Made by a program: the position numbers and the translations under genes | Notes under the pieces: generated by a model | The model's database searches: none | Seen by the model: only the letters and a program-made list of their open reading frames with translations | What the model was told of the DNA's origin: nothing | From: Batkoa obscura | Lineage: Eukaryota; Entomophthoromycota; Entomophthoromycetes; Entomophthorales; Batkoaceae | Reading direction: 5' to 3' | Length of the DNA: 64,000 bases | Assembly: GCA_030770535.1 (NCBI GenBank) | Contig: JASVEC010000006.1 | Coordinates: 1,612,001-1,676,000 of the forward strand | In this document: positions 34,059-44,854 of the stretch, one piece after another | Layout of the letters: every line of letters starts with the position of its first letter | Position numbering within the stretch: position 1 is the stretch's first letter

Positions 34059-35801
34059 ATGTATAAAATAAACCTATTATGCATATTAGTGTTATTATTA
34101 TTGACCAATGTAATCAAAAGCAAATATGAGGAAATTAAAAACAACAACAAAGAGTTTGTAAAATGCAGTACAATAATATATGATCAAATATTAATTATCC
34201 ATAATACAATAAAAAAGAAAGAGATTAGTAATGAAAAGGAAACAAGTGAAAGAGAGTTAAGTTTTAATAATGGCCATTTTTTAATTAATTTAACTTCAAT
34301 TGTTAATTTGAATCAGATTTATTCAAATATAAATGTAAAAAAGAATATTATAAATAATAAAATTGATTTATGTTTTTATATATATGACCAATCAAATTTA
34401 AATGCTGTTGCAACTATAGATAAATTTCATTCCAACAGTGAAACAAAAGATATCGAAGATACCAAAAATTTATTTCCACAAATATATACAATCAATTTAG
34501 ATAAAGAAAAATGGACTTTTAAATATTCCGTTGTAAGGTATTTTCCTGAAAAGTAGTTTAGTGGAAGATCAATAGTAAGTATCGATGAGAAATTATATAT
34601 TTATGGTGGTTGGATATTAGATCTGATTACTAACTATTCTTTATTAACAAATAATTTTGTAGATTTTAATGTGAACCTTAGGAGCTATAAACATCCTGAT
34701 TTTGAATTAAACTATAATATGCCTCCTAATGCTTTTTATCCAGCTACTATGATCAACTCTACTACTATGGTCACACTTGGAGGTATATCATATAATAAGT
34801 TTTATGATATAAGCCCTAATTATCAATTAAAATTAAATAGTCGAAATTATTATAACGAATCAACAACAGCAAATTTAAGATATGTTTACTTATATACTTT
34901 AGAATCAGGAATATCTAAAAGAATAGAAACAATAAACTATGATAATAGAATAAGAGCAGGTCATTCAGCTACCTATTTATCCGATTTAAATTGTATATTA
35001 GTTTATGGTGGTACAGATAAAGTAAATGATTACACTATTTTATATAATGATATTCAATTATTAAACTTGAATAATTGGGAATGGACAACAATTAGTATTA
35101 TTGATTTAGACAATGAAACATTCAATATTGGTAGAGCGTGGCATTCAAGTGAATTGATTAATAATAAACTAGTATTCTTTTATGGAGATATCAATTATAA
35201 TGATAATAATAATGGTAATAGATATAATATTATTGCAATTAATTTGGAGACAATTGATTTGAATAAAAAAACAGTTAAACTGAGTAATACAATTGGACCA
35301 GCAACAAAAAAGGAAAAGGAAAACTTTTCTAAATTATATACATCAGGCGAGTATCTTAGATATGAAAATGGTATGAAAGATAAACTAGTGCCTCCAACCA
35401 GTAGTCCAGAAACCGATCAAATTATCCGTATATTAATAGCAGTACTCATTTTATCTTTAATAATTTATTGTCCAATACATTGTTATAAAAGAGCGTATCT
35501 AAGTAAGAAAAAGGAAGATAATGATGTTATAACAACTCCTTCTCCTTCTTTACACTCATTAAAGTTATCTCAGCCTAATGCAAAAGATGGTGATGAATAT
35601 GGTATTTGGGAGTTGAATTCTCATTATTCTAATTCTTCAACTAATAATTTAGAATTGGAATTAAATCAATTAAATGATCCAATAGTACTACATACTAATA
35701 TTATTGTTTCTTCAAATAGTAAAACAACTAAAATAAATTCAAATGAACTGACAGCGATGTTTACTAATAACTCTACTATGAATAATACCGATTTTAATTG
35801 A
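34059..35801 (+). pseudogene. Kelch-repeat type I membrane protein gene with one in-frame stop
   Basis: One frame of 580 codons runs from ATG at 34059 to TGA at 35799, broken only by a TAG at 34554-34556. The first 22 residues (MYKINLLCILVLLLLTNVIK) form a signal peptide. Kelch-type blades are visible on both sides of the stop: KLYIYGGW, TMVTLGGISYNKFYD, CILVYGGTDKVNDYT and KLVFFYGDINYN, with RAGHSATYLSD and GRAWHSSELI. A single transmembrane helix (IIRILIAVLILSLIIYC) and a basic stop-transfer CYKRAYLSKKK precede a Ser/Asn-rich cytosolic tail. The expected role is an extracellular/luminal beta-propeller on a membrane stalk. The TAG sits where a Kelch blade begins (PEK-stop-FSGRS). A donor-like GTAAGG 24 nt upstream would allow an implausibly short intron removing it. 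Other explanations are a recent nonsense mutation, a heterozygous allele or a base error. Confidence 0.65.
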
Positions 35802-35890
35802 TTTAATAATTTTGAATAAATAAATGTTTTATGTGAACTGTTTTTATTATATTACTAGTTGATTTTTGGAATTTATCTTTTTTACAAGTA
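35802..35890. other. short 3' flank of Kelch gene
   Basis: AT-rich with an AATAAA-like TGAATAAATAAATG just after the stop, a plausible polyadenylation signal. Confidence 0.4.
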
Positions 35891-35993
35891 TTTGAGGATG
35901 TATTTTTGTGTTTAAGAACTTTACTAACAGTTTTTCCGCTCAAATAGCGCTTAAAAGATGGAAAAAGTAATAAAACAAAAAAAAAACCCCCCA
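35891..35993 (-). mobile_element. TA-MITE copy 11
   Basis: Core CTCAAATAGCGCTTAAAAGA in reverse orientation, tips TTTGAGGATGTATTTTTG and inverted AACCCCCCA. The left TA is present, the right one changed. Confidence 0.75.
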
Positions 35994-36677
35994 TTTGTTT
36001 AAAGTAAAACTAATTTTAATAAAATTGAATTTACTTTTTTAACAGACATGTGTTGTATCTTGTTAAAAAATTCGTTTCAATTGTTTATATAACGCAATAA
36101 ATCACTGTATAAAACTGTAAAAGTGTGCTATAAAGTTTATTTTTTTGGAACTAAAGATAATTTTGTAAAATATTTTTGAAAGTTGCTTTTTTATTACAAT
36201 AAAAAAGTAATAATTACATTTTAAGACTCAATGCTTAATATTATGGCATTAAAATTATTTGGTGTATAGTTTGTTTTAAAAATGGGCTAAAAAAGTTTTT
36301 TTATAAGATTTGATACAGCTGGTGACTTACTGCTTATAACAATTGAAATAAATTAGAATCTAAACAAAGGCAAAGTAAAATAAAAGTAAGGTCTATGTTT
36401 GTTATCTATAATAATTATAAAATCAGATAAATATTTAGATAAAAGCATGTCATTATTTAAAAGTTGGTATATTCACACATAATGAAACGAATGCTTTTGA
36501 AACTTTAATATTAATTATGAGTTTAAAAAAGAACTAAAATTATTATAACCAATAACATACTTGCATTGAAATTGTCTCAATGCAAATAAAAACCTCATTA
36601 TTTAATTATGTGCAATTATTATTATATAGACGTAATTTATGTACAACAATGTAAATGAAGCAAGTAGTTAAAATACT
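35994..36677. other. intergenic upstream of P450
   Basis: AT-rich, no feature other than the TATA box listed next. Confidence 0.5.
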
Positions 36678-36688
36678 ATATAAACTCA
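36678..36688 (+). promoter_or_regulatory. TATA box of single-exon P450 gene
   Basis: CTATATAAACT lies about 40 bp before the ATG at 36725. Confidence 0.45.
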
Positions 36689-36724
36689 TAAATTTCTACC
36701 TTATATAATTTTAATTTTATAATC

Positions 36725-38257
36725 ATGTTATACGATGTATCAGCTGTTTTACACCTATCCCTAGATAAATTATTTATCTATTCCCTTCTATTCTATCTCA
36801 TCTATATTATTTACGTCCACCATTATCCAACAGATGAGCCACCAATGGTGCCATACATACCAATTGTTGGCCACACTTTGCAGCTAAAATCTCAACCGCG
36901 TGAGTTTTTATCTCAATGCCGACAACGGTATGGGGATATCTTTAGTATCCATTTCTTAGGCAAAAAAGTAACCGTATTCAGCCCTGCAGCTATGCAACAT
37001 TTAACTAAAGCTATAGATATGGATACTTCTAAAGGTAGGGATCAGTTGTTTTTTGTATCGGAATTAATTGGGGAAGCTGTAGATTCTTCTGGAAAACCAA
37101 AAGTTAGTTTAAATGCTATTGTTATTGTTAAAGAGATTATTAATCCCTTGTTAAAAACAATGCTACCCAAAGTTTTGAAAAAAATGAATCAAGTTATACA
37201 GAAAGAAATTGGAGAGGGTACTGGAAAAGAGGGAGTTGATTTGGAGTTCTTTATTTCTAAAGTGATAGCAAACTCAGTTGCAGTCCTTTTACTTGGGCCA
37301 GAATTAGAAAAAGATAATGAACTGGTAGAATTGCTGAGGGATTATGCTAATAAAATCGATGCTACTTTAAGAAAAGGAGTGATGTGGCATTTGATACCTT
37401 TTTTTGGAAGTTCGATTGTTAGATATATGATTAAAAAGGATAATCCTTCAGTTAAAGAAAGAAAGTTTATTCATGATAGGATTGAAAAGTATATTGAAAA
37501 TCGAAGGGAAAGAACCAAAAATGGTGAAGAGTTGGAAGCTGATGGGGTTATTGATGCTTTAAGTGATAAGGGATATACCATTAATCAAATTGCTCAAGTA
37601 ATTATGGTGCTTGGGTTTGCATCGATTTCTACTACCACAAGAAATACTACTTGTCTAATTTCCGATCTATTAGCTTTTCCAGAATATTTTAAAGTTTTAA
37701 GGGAAGAGCAGAAAAAGGTAATAGAAACAGCAGAAAAAGATGAAACTGGAAGCCCATTGTTGACCAAACAAGAGATTGATCAGTTTGAGTATTTAAATTC
37801 AACGATAAGAGAAACTTTACGTCATCGTGCCAATCATTTAGAAGCGTGGAGATATACAGAGGTGGATCGAATTTTACCTAATGGTATAAAGATACCAAAG
37901 GGTACTATAATGGCACTTGATTTACCGAATATTCATTTTAATCCTGAAGTTTATGGATCTAAAGAACTTAATTCAAAAACCAAAGACAATCCCGTACCAC
38001 TTGAATTACAATATAATCCATTTCAATTTGTGAAATCAAAAGTAAAAGCTACTAGGGTAACTCAAGATTTTTTAAATTTTGGTATGGGGAAACATGCTTG
38101 CCCAGGTAGATTCTTTGCTGTTCAAGAAATTACTTCCCTTGTTTGTACACTATTACAAAAGTATAGGATCGAAACTAAAGATAATGAAAAGATGCCATTT
38201 TATACTGGGGATTTTAAAACCCCTATGCCTAATGTTGTATTTAAATCTTTAGTCTAA
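36725..38257 (+). CDS. cytochrome P450, single exon, atypical I-helix
   Basis: Intronless gene of 510 residues. An N-terminal anchor (LSLDKLFIYSLLFYLIYIIY) is followed by a Pro hinge (PTDEPPMVPYIPIVG). The K-helix ETLR, the meander region around YNPFQF and the haem loop FGMGKHACPGRFFA with its cysteine ligand are all in place. The CPGRFFA form resembles ascomycete gibberellin/terpenoid-type P450s. In the I-helix the expected (A/G)Gx(D/E)T(T/S) reads GFASISTTT, so the acid residue that assists dioxygen protonation is missing; the threonine remains. Such I-helices occur in some P450s with altered chemistry, so loss of activity does not follow. It should be an ER-anchored haem protein. A (ATTAA)n microsatellite begins about 10 bp after the stop. 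Confidence 0.87.
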   Translation: MLYDVSAVLHLSLDKLFIYSLLFYLIYIIYVHHYPTDEPPMVPYIPIVGHTLQLKSQPREFLSQCRQRYGDIFSIHFLGKKVTVFSPAAMQHLTKAIDMDTSKGRDQLFFVSELIGEAVDSSGKPKVSLNAIVIVKEIINPLLKTMLPKVLKKMNQVIQKEIGEGTGKEGVDLEFFISKVIANSVAVLLLGPELEKDNELVELLRDYANKIDATLRKGVMWHLIPFFGSSIVRYMIKKDNPSVKERKFIHDRIEKYIENRRERTKNGEELEADGVIDALSDKGYTINQIAQVIMVLGFASISTTTRNTTCLISDLLAFPEYFKVLREEQKKVIETAEKDETGSPLLTKQEIDQFEYLNSTIRETLRHRANHLEAWRYTEVDRILPNGIKIPKGTIMALDLPNIHFNPEVYGSKELNSKTKDNPVPLELQYNPFQFVKSKVKATRVTQDFLNFGMGKHACPGRFFAVQEITSLVCTLLQKYRIETKDNEKMPFYTGDFKTPMPNVVFKSLV

Positions 38258-38266
38258 CTTTTACTA

Positions 38267-38295
38267 TTAAATTAAATTAAATTAAATTAAATTAT
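38267..38295. repeat. (ATTAA)n microsatellite
   Basis: About five tandem ATTAA units immediately downstream of the P450 stop codon. Confidence 0.7.
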
Positions 38296-39864
38296 ATAAT
38301 AGTTGGTATTTATTCATTAACATTTTTATTACTTAAAAACTGTGAGGTTCGTTCACCTAAAAAGAAAAGTTAAAAACAACGTTTGATATATTAATTGTAA
38401 GTGAGCTATTCACATCACCTTATTATTTTAAAGATATTGCTAAAGCTAAGTCATACAACTTTATTAACGCTAGTGTTGAATTAATCACTTCAAATGCTTT
38501 TTATGTGGTTTGGTTGTTATCAACAAATGACTCTATATAAATTGAGAATTATAAAGTAATTTATAAAAGCAATCTGATTCCTTGGACAAATCCGTTTTGA
38601 CAAAGGTACAGAACTGTTATGGTTTACTTTTTTAATGGAAATTATCTTATTTCTGGACAAAAAATATTTGCTGTTGCAATCAATGACTTTAAAATTAATT
38701 CTAGCCCAAAAGGTTAGGTTATTTTATAAATTACCTTATACTTATCTATGATAATTTGAAATTAAAAATACTATTTGCCTTACTGCCCTCCTCTTTTTGA
38801 TTCCCTCACATCCTTTTATTGACAGCTCGTAACTGGTTAATTCATTCATTTTCTGAGAATATTATTGTTGATATTTTGATTTTTAAGATTGAGGTATAAA
38901 GATGGATCATAGCCAAAACGCTATCTAAAACTCTTGTGGCATTTAGTTTTAGTAGCCTTAAAAACATTCTCATTTGATTTTTTGAATTTTTAGCCTATTT
39001 TTTTTACATGTAATACAACAATCTTAAATGTTTTATTAGCCAAAATAAAAATTACAAATAGTTAAGCCAGTGAGCTTAACGAACTGATTCATTTAAGAGG
39101 TCTTCTGATAAGGCAAGAGCAATATCTAACAAATTTTTACTTTGGAAGAATCAAAAAACCGAAGTAGTATCCATTCTATTTTTGCTCTATAAAGTGCTTC
39201 CAACTGAATGAAGAGAAAGCTGAAATTAAGGGGTAAATCGGATCACTAAGTGGGTCAAGCTGTAAAACTTAAAGTTTTTTTACAAGTTTTATGGACCGGT
39301 GGGAAGGATTTAGTGTTTAGAGGCTATGGATATTGATGGATAAGCTGAAATAACGCCTTAAAAGATAGCATGTGGTGAAGGGAGGTGTTTTTATTTTATG
39401 ATAAACCTTTTAATTTGCTCAACTTATAAAATTTCTAAAAACACTATTTTATCAACTTTCAAATGTATTGTGATCTTTTATTGAAATATTAATTTGAGTG
39501 GCTTTCTTTTACAGTTTGTTACTTTCAGAATTAGCCAAAGACTAAATCAAATCAGTATACTTATATTGGTTCTGATGTTCCTTGTGTAAACAAATTCTAA
39601 TATTTGATCTAAAGTCAGATATAAATCGATAGTGATCGCAAAAGTAATATCTGGTTAAGTGTCGTCAAAATAATATAAAAGGTAAAAAAATGTAAACAAT
39701 AATTAATTAAATAATACCCTACTGATTCGAAAAAGCACCATATTTTAAAGAAAAAGAATTAAAGCATTACACTAAATGGTCTATAGTATTCTAAGACTTT
39801 TGATAAAACGCTAGGAAACGTAGGAGGGAAGAAAAAAGCATAATGTATTTGTAATATAGATATA
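38296..39864. other. intergenic, no gene recognised
   Basis: A locally less AT-rich stretch at about 39100-39390 (including GGACCGGTGGGAAGGATTTA) has stops in all frames and may be a decayed gene or element. Nothing can be named. Confidence 0.4.
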
Positions 39865-40314
39865 TTAATTAGTATAAGTCAAGTCGGTATGCTTAGATAG
39901 AGCAATTATTTGATTAAGCAAATCCTCTACATGTATAGTATAGACTGGTAGTAGATGGTATAAATTTAATGGTGGCAAATGGCATAAAGTCAGTATACAT
40001 ATGATTAAAAGTGGTAGCTTATAAATCGGTATGATTGAGTTATCTCTTAAAAATTCAATATCATGTCTACATAACGAAGTGGTAACATCTTTTTCGTTAA
40101 TAAAATAAAAATGGTCAATTGAACATAAATATGTATCAATAATACTGCTGCCAAAATACCTGAGGGTATTGAAATTATTTAAATGAGTACTTATATCATT
40201 CAATATTTTGTATAAAAGGCTGATAGAAGAGTATAAGTCAGATTTATTACTCAATCCATTTGAACCTAAAGGATAATTCTAAGTTGAGTCGATTCCTTTA
40301 GTAGTCATATTCAT
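39865..40314 (-). pseudogene. decayed member of the ~213-residue paralog family
   Basis: From an ATG at complement 40312-40314 the frame reads MNMTTKGIDST, a stop, then continues open to 39865. The open part contains DIEFLRDNSIIPIYKLPLLI followed by a hydrophobic stretch. This lines up with DIGFLKQNMESPVYNFTLLV of the protein at 53821-54465 and its relatives. The N-terminal SNKSDLYSSISLLYKILNDI also recalls NWDLYSLLEDNIELV. It is shorter than its relatives and diverged, and the early stop suggests it is no longer functional. Similarity is weak outside the DIxFL block. Confidence 0.5.
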
Positions 40315-42418
40315 TTTGTTTTAAGAAAATAAAGTAACTTCTTTAGAAATAATCCATAGTATTCATACCTGAATTTTGTTTTACTTTGTTATATAAATGA
40401 AGAATGATTTAAGTTTGAATGGTAACTTTAAAGAATTTTAATTTCAAGTTTCTTTAAGGCTTTGGTAATGAATCTATATAACAATATATCATATAGTAAC
40501 CGGAACATTAGAAGGTTTTTGAAGACAATGCTTTTTACTTTATTTACTCTAACAGAATGGTATTATAGACGTTCAAGGCTATATAGATATCTTTTAGCTC
40601 TCTAAGATGCCTTTTCTGTACATTTTGCCGCAAACTGAGCGATCTCAATGCCCTTTTTCCAATATTTGCATTTTAAGTTTAATTATAGTTTAATTTAAAA
40701 GTAATAAGGGTGATATAAAGTATTTAGAGTAAATAATCAGTGGTAATTTAAATAATATAGCTTTATTAATAACACTATAGGAATTTTCTATGTTTTTTGA
40801 ATTTATTATAATTATCTGATTATTATTATTACTAAATATTAAATTTCTAATTTTTGAATTTACTATAACATTATTGTTTTAAGAATTTAATTTGAACATT
40901 ATTTTCGTAATAACTAGCCTAGCCATTAAAAGAAATATTTTCTAAATTTATTTTCAAGCATATATAGTAATACATATATAAAACATTGTTATGATATAAT
41001 GAATTTTAAACTATCAGCTATGATATTCATATATAGTTAGTAAATTAAATAAATCAAGATTTGAAGTTTTCTTGTGACGATTATCACATAAATTTTATGT
41101 AGGGAGATGACCTTTTAAGAATTTTATTAACAAATCGCTCAATTTTCATTCTGTACGAAAAATGAAACAAAAGACACATTCATAGTTTATTTTTTAATTT
41201 AAATTAATAACTTCTTTATTTTGTATGCCTAACAAGTAAAGAAGTAAAAAGAAAATGAATAAATGATTGTTCTCTGTTAGTGTTGATCCCTTAAATGTAA
41301 GCTATAGTCATAACTGTCGGAACTTTATTATGATCTAGTTTGGGTGATTTTTAGGACCAGTAGTTTGGTTGGTTTTTTAAAGTCTAATATATAGCAAAAT
41401 TTTATTCTTAAACAAACCGTTAATTAGATCATAATAAAGTTGCATCAGATGTACACTGCCCTCTACCTCTATTTCTACCCTTTTCTCTTTTGGCCTTTTT
41501 CTCGCAGTAACAAAGCCACTTGAACCCTATTGGCTCTTCAAGATTTAAAAAACTTAAAATTCAAATAGGGGGGGTATAATGAGGTTTATAACATAAAATA
41601 TCTTTTGTTTTAAAATGAAGTAATAATTATAGTAAACGATTATCAGTAGAATAAAACTTAAATAAGCTTATCTAATAAAGAGTAGCTTAGTTTTTACCAT
41701 TTATCAAAAGTTTAATTTAAGTGTGTAGAGTTTTAGGCTTTTCATTATAGTTGAAACTATACAAATTTTTATTTGTTGATAACGCCAATGTATAAAAATT
41801 CTGAAAAATTATCCATATTTTTCAACTCAAAAAGTGTTCATATTAAATATTCTAATACTGATATACTATATTAAAGCGCACAATAAATATTTTTCAAAAT
41901 TTTACAACTGCAAATACGTCAGTAAAAAATAATTTAAGCCCAATTTGACACTAAGCTCAAAAGCCTCAAAGCAATATTATCGGCTTTAAAATTTCAAAAG
42001 GTAGCCAATCAAATTTACTCTCAGTTTTAAAATGTTAGAATAGAACTAACATTGTTAATACTGTGCTTTACGATGATTCTAATCATTGAAAATTAGACCA
42101 ATTCGTTATTTCAGGGATATGATAAGACAACTTTTCTCATTTTAGTAAATTCAAAATTAGTTCAATAATAATAATAAAAAACAGCTATAAACAAGTTTAT
42201 GCTTAAATATCCATAAATGTGGCAACTCATATTAATTTTCATAAAAATGTAGATAAAATTTCGGGTCAACTACTAAAGTAGCAAGATATAAAATATTTAT
42301 CAATAAAGATGTAAATATGATTTATTAATGTAATATTTAAAAGTGAGATAATGTATAGAATATTGTACAATTATTGGCTTACTTTCTATCTCGAAATTAT
42401 AGAAATACCCAGTCACTA
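40315..42418. other. intergenic with a decayed MITE and a dispersed repeat segment
   Basis: A degraded MITE lies at 41101-41188, listed separately. At about 41395-41435 a segment resembles one near 28985-29040. A run of seven G occurs near 41567-41575. No gene is seen. Confidence 0.45.
41101..41188 (-). mobile_element. TA-MITE copy 12, decayed
   Basis: AAGAATTTTATTAACAAATCGCTC and AATGAAACAAAAGACACAT retain the family order in reverse orientation, with internal loss and diverged tips. Confidence 0.5.
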
Positions 42419-43198
42419 TTAATAATTTAATATTTTGACCAAAAATGGTACGCAGTAGTAAAACTCAATTTTACTTGGAACCATTTTAAAGCGATTTTGA
42501 TGTAAATAATTAGAATAAACAATCAAATGATATATTCCAAGTGATACAAGAATATGCCAAAGGCCATGGAAAGTGGGATAAATCCCATTACCTAAAAAGC
42601 TAGAACAAGCACTGTTTTCAAATACCCATAATGAAAAGGCGCTTAAAAATAACCAAAACCCTCGTTGAAAAACAATACCAGCTTCTGTGTTTCTTTCAGT
42701 TTCTAAAAACTTTTGAAATCCTAAAACTACACAAGTATATGTAGTTATCGCAAAACAGACACGAAATAATATAACTTGTAAATCGCCTTGGAAGATCGAA
42801 GTAATTAGTGTAGAAGAAACAGCATATAGAAAAATAAGTATCGATACCCAACTTGGACAGTTTTGAAATCTAGTTTCTATAGTCAGATTAAACATCATAG
42901 AAGAGGTCCATACCATTGGAAGTTCATCTAACATTTGTGTGTAATACTTTAAGGTCATATGAAATAATATACTTCCTATACCGATTACAGTTATCATATG
43001 AAATGTGCACTTTTGTTTCCAATGTGTTGAATGATTCATCCTTGCTCCTAATTCTCCGATTAGTACCATAGCTAATGATGATAAAGTATTAAATGTTTCG
43101 GCCACATAAGGGGAGTGTACATAATTCGGTTCACACCAATCTACAGAAGATGTGATATCTCCCCAATAACCAGCAGTTTGAGTGGTATTATAATACAT
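42419..43198 (-). CDS. alkaline ceramidase (YPC1/YDC1/ACER family), copy 2
   Basis: Intronless gene of 259 residues, closely similar to copy 1 at 31731-32525 throughout. It has GYWGDITSSVDWCEPNYVHS, AETFNTLSS, GIGSILFHMTLKYYTQMLDE then LPM, and FHGLWHILVSLGIYH. The most divergent part is the loop around residues 160-200. It is expected to be a seven-helix ceramide hydrolase of ER/Golgi membranes. A (TTAAAA)n repeat (43201-43231) sits directly before the start codon and a TATA box (CTATAAAAGA, complement 43251-43260) about 55 bp upstream. The upstream flank is not similar to that of copy 1, so only the gene was duplicated or the flanks have since diverged. Confidence 0.9.
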   Translation of the reverse strand: MYYNTTQTAGYWGDITSSVDWCEPNYVHSPYVAETFNTLSSLAMVLIGELGARMNHSTHWKQKCTFHMITVIGIGSILFHMTLKYYTQMLDELPMVWTSSMMFNLTIETRFQNCPSWVSILIFLYAVSSTLITSIFQGDLQVILFRVCFAITTYTCVVLGFQKFLETERNTEAGIVFQRGFWLFLSAFSLWVFENSACSSFLGNGIYPTFHGLWHILVSLGIYHLIVYSNYLHQNRFKMVPSKIEFYYCVPFLVKILNY

Positions 43199-43200
43199 AA

Positions 43201-43231
43201 TTAAAATTAAAATTAAAATTAAAATTAAAAC
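43201..43231. repeat. (AATTAA/TTAAAA)n microsatellite in ceramidase 2 leader
   Basis: About five tandem six-base units between the TATA box and the start codon. Confidence 0.7.
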
Positions 43232-43251
43232 TGAAAAAGATTATTAATCTT

Positions 43252-43259
43252 CTTTTATA
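43252..43259 (-). promoter_or_regulatory. TATA box of ceramidase copy 2
   Basis: TATAAAAG on the minus strand, about 54-61 bp upstream of the ATG at 43198. Confidence 0.45.
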
Positions 43260-43261
43260 GT

Positions 43262-44209
43262 GTAAATTTTTATTGGGTAAATTGTATCCATAAATTAGCC
43301 TTTCTACATTAAAATGAACAAAGCCTGATGAAATACTTACAAATCATTACTTTATTTCTAAATTTAATTTTGGAAGAAATAGTCAATATTTCAAGAAAAA
43401 CTTACATCTTAAAGGCATTTATTTAAACTAATATTTATATAAATTTAAATTATTTACTTTAAATATATAATGAAATTTTATATAATATTTAAAATGTTGA
43501 TATATATGATAGATTTATAGTCTTATATTAATAATTGTATTCTATATTACTGATTGTTCAAATAATTTTGCCTATGTTGCTAATATAATTAATAATATTA
43601 TCATAATTTGCAAGTACAAACGACTTCTTATTGGTTTAATTTATCATTTAGATTATACTTGATTAATAATATGCCAAGTTACTTAGTTAAATAACTAATT
43701 TTGGTACTTTTCTCAGATAATTAAAAAAAAACTTTTTATAACAATATATTAGAACATTAAAACAGAACTTGACCTACCTTAAATTGTAAAATTTTAAATT
43801 AAATAAATATTGTTCTGGAATTTAAATGCTATTTGAACTACTGAACTACTATTTTCATGAATTGTATATTAATTATTCTCTAAAATAAAATAAAAGCCAA
43901 ACAAGGAAAATTTGAATAGATAAAAAGTGTGGTGGCATTTGTGTTATTGCTTTAATAAATGTGGACTCAAATAGGGTATACTTATTACTGCTATTAGAAT
44001 TTCATTATCTGATTATGATATAAAACAGCGATATTTGTATGTTGAAGTGCTTTAAATATTAAATTAGCGTTCTTCAATCTGAGTCTTTTATTTTTTATTA
44101 TAAAGTATTTAAAGAAAGATAGAGTTTTAAAATAATGTTTTGAGTGTTTTTTAGAAACCACGTGCCTATAGCAGTATTTATTTAATGATTTAATAACAAA
44201 GGAATGCTA
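43262..44209. other. intergenic, AT-rich
   Basis: No feature recognised. Confidence 0.5.
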
Positions 44210-44389
44210 TTATAGAAAAGTTAGTTTATCATTACAATAAGCAATACCAGGTTTAAGTGCGTCTTCCGCAGGGGTATCGTATTTTTTCTTAGTCTGTCTG
44301 AACCTGAAGGAGGAAAGATTTACATTCAGGAACATACGCCTAGATTGAGATGGGGCTAGCCTAGAAGCCAACGGTTTTAAATAATTTAA
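44210..44389 (-). other. GC-rich island with a 60-codon open frame
   Basis: Within extremely AT-rich DNA this ~140-bp stretch is near 45-50% GC. On the minus strand one frame stays open from 44389 to a TAA at 44210-44212 and reads ASRLAPSQSRRMFLNV.. through KKKYDTPAEDALKPGIAYCN. The DNA also holds small hairpins (TGCG-TCTTC-CGCA; CCTGAA..TTCAGG; GGCT..AGCC). It may be a decayed exon, a tRNA-derived short repeat or a structured RNA. No family is recognised. Confidence 0.35.
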
Positions 44390-44749
44390 TTACCCGGTTC
44401 TTATTTCTCTTGCCTACTTGTTTTTTCAGGGTATAAGAAATATTATATTTTCGGTTAAAACCCTTGTAAGTCAACCTTATAAAGAGTCAACTGTTTATAG
44501 TTTTGTTTTAAATTTTAGATTTTAAAATAGTCATCATAATTAAAAAGTAAATATTTAGGTACTTCAATTCAATCTTTTTTATCTACAACTATAATAACAA
44601 AAGTAATAATGAAAACGAACTAAAAACCTGTTAAGTTAAAAGAACCATCAAATAACTTATATAATTAGGGAATAACTATTACTTAAAGTTATATAAAAAT
44701 TTGCAAATGGAAAAACTCGTTATAAAGTTTACAGAATAATATTTCTATA

Positions 44750-44852
44750 TGGGGATGTATTTTTGTGTTTAAAAATTTTACTACCAATTTTTCTACTCAA
44801 ATAGCGCTTAAAAGATGGAAAAAAAGTAATGAAGCCAAAAAAAACATCCTCA
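44750..44852 (-). mobile_element. TA-MITE copy 13
   Basis: TA on both sides, ends TGGGGATGTATTTTTG and inverted AACATCCTCA, core CTCAAATAGCGCTT reversed. Confidence 0.85.
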
Positions 44853-44854
44853 TA

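Noticed and set aside
34530-34556. 24-nt intron removing the TAG of the Kelch gene
   Set aside because: Other introns here are about 43-95 nt; 24 nt is too short to assume without transcript evidence.
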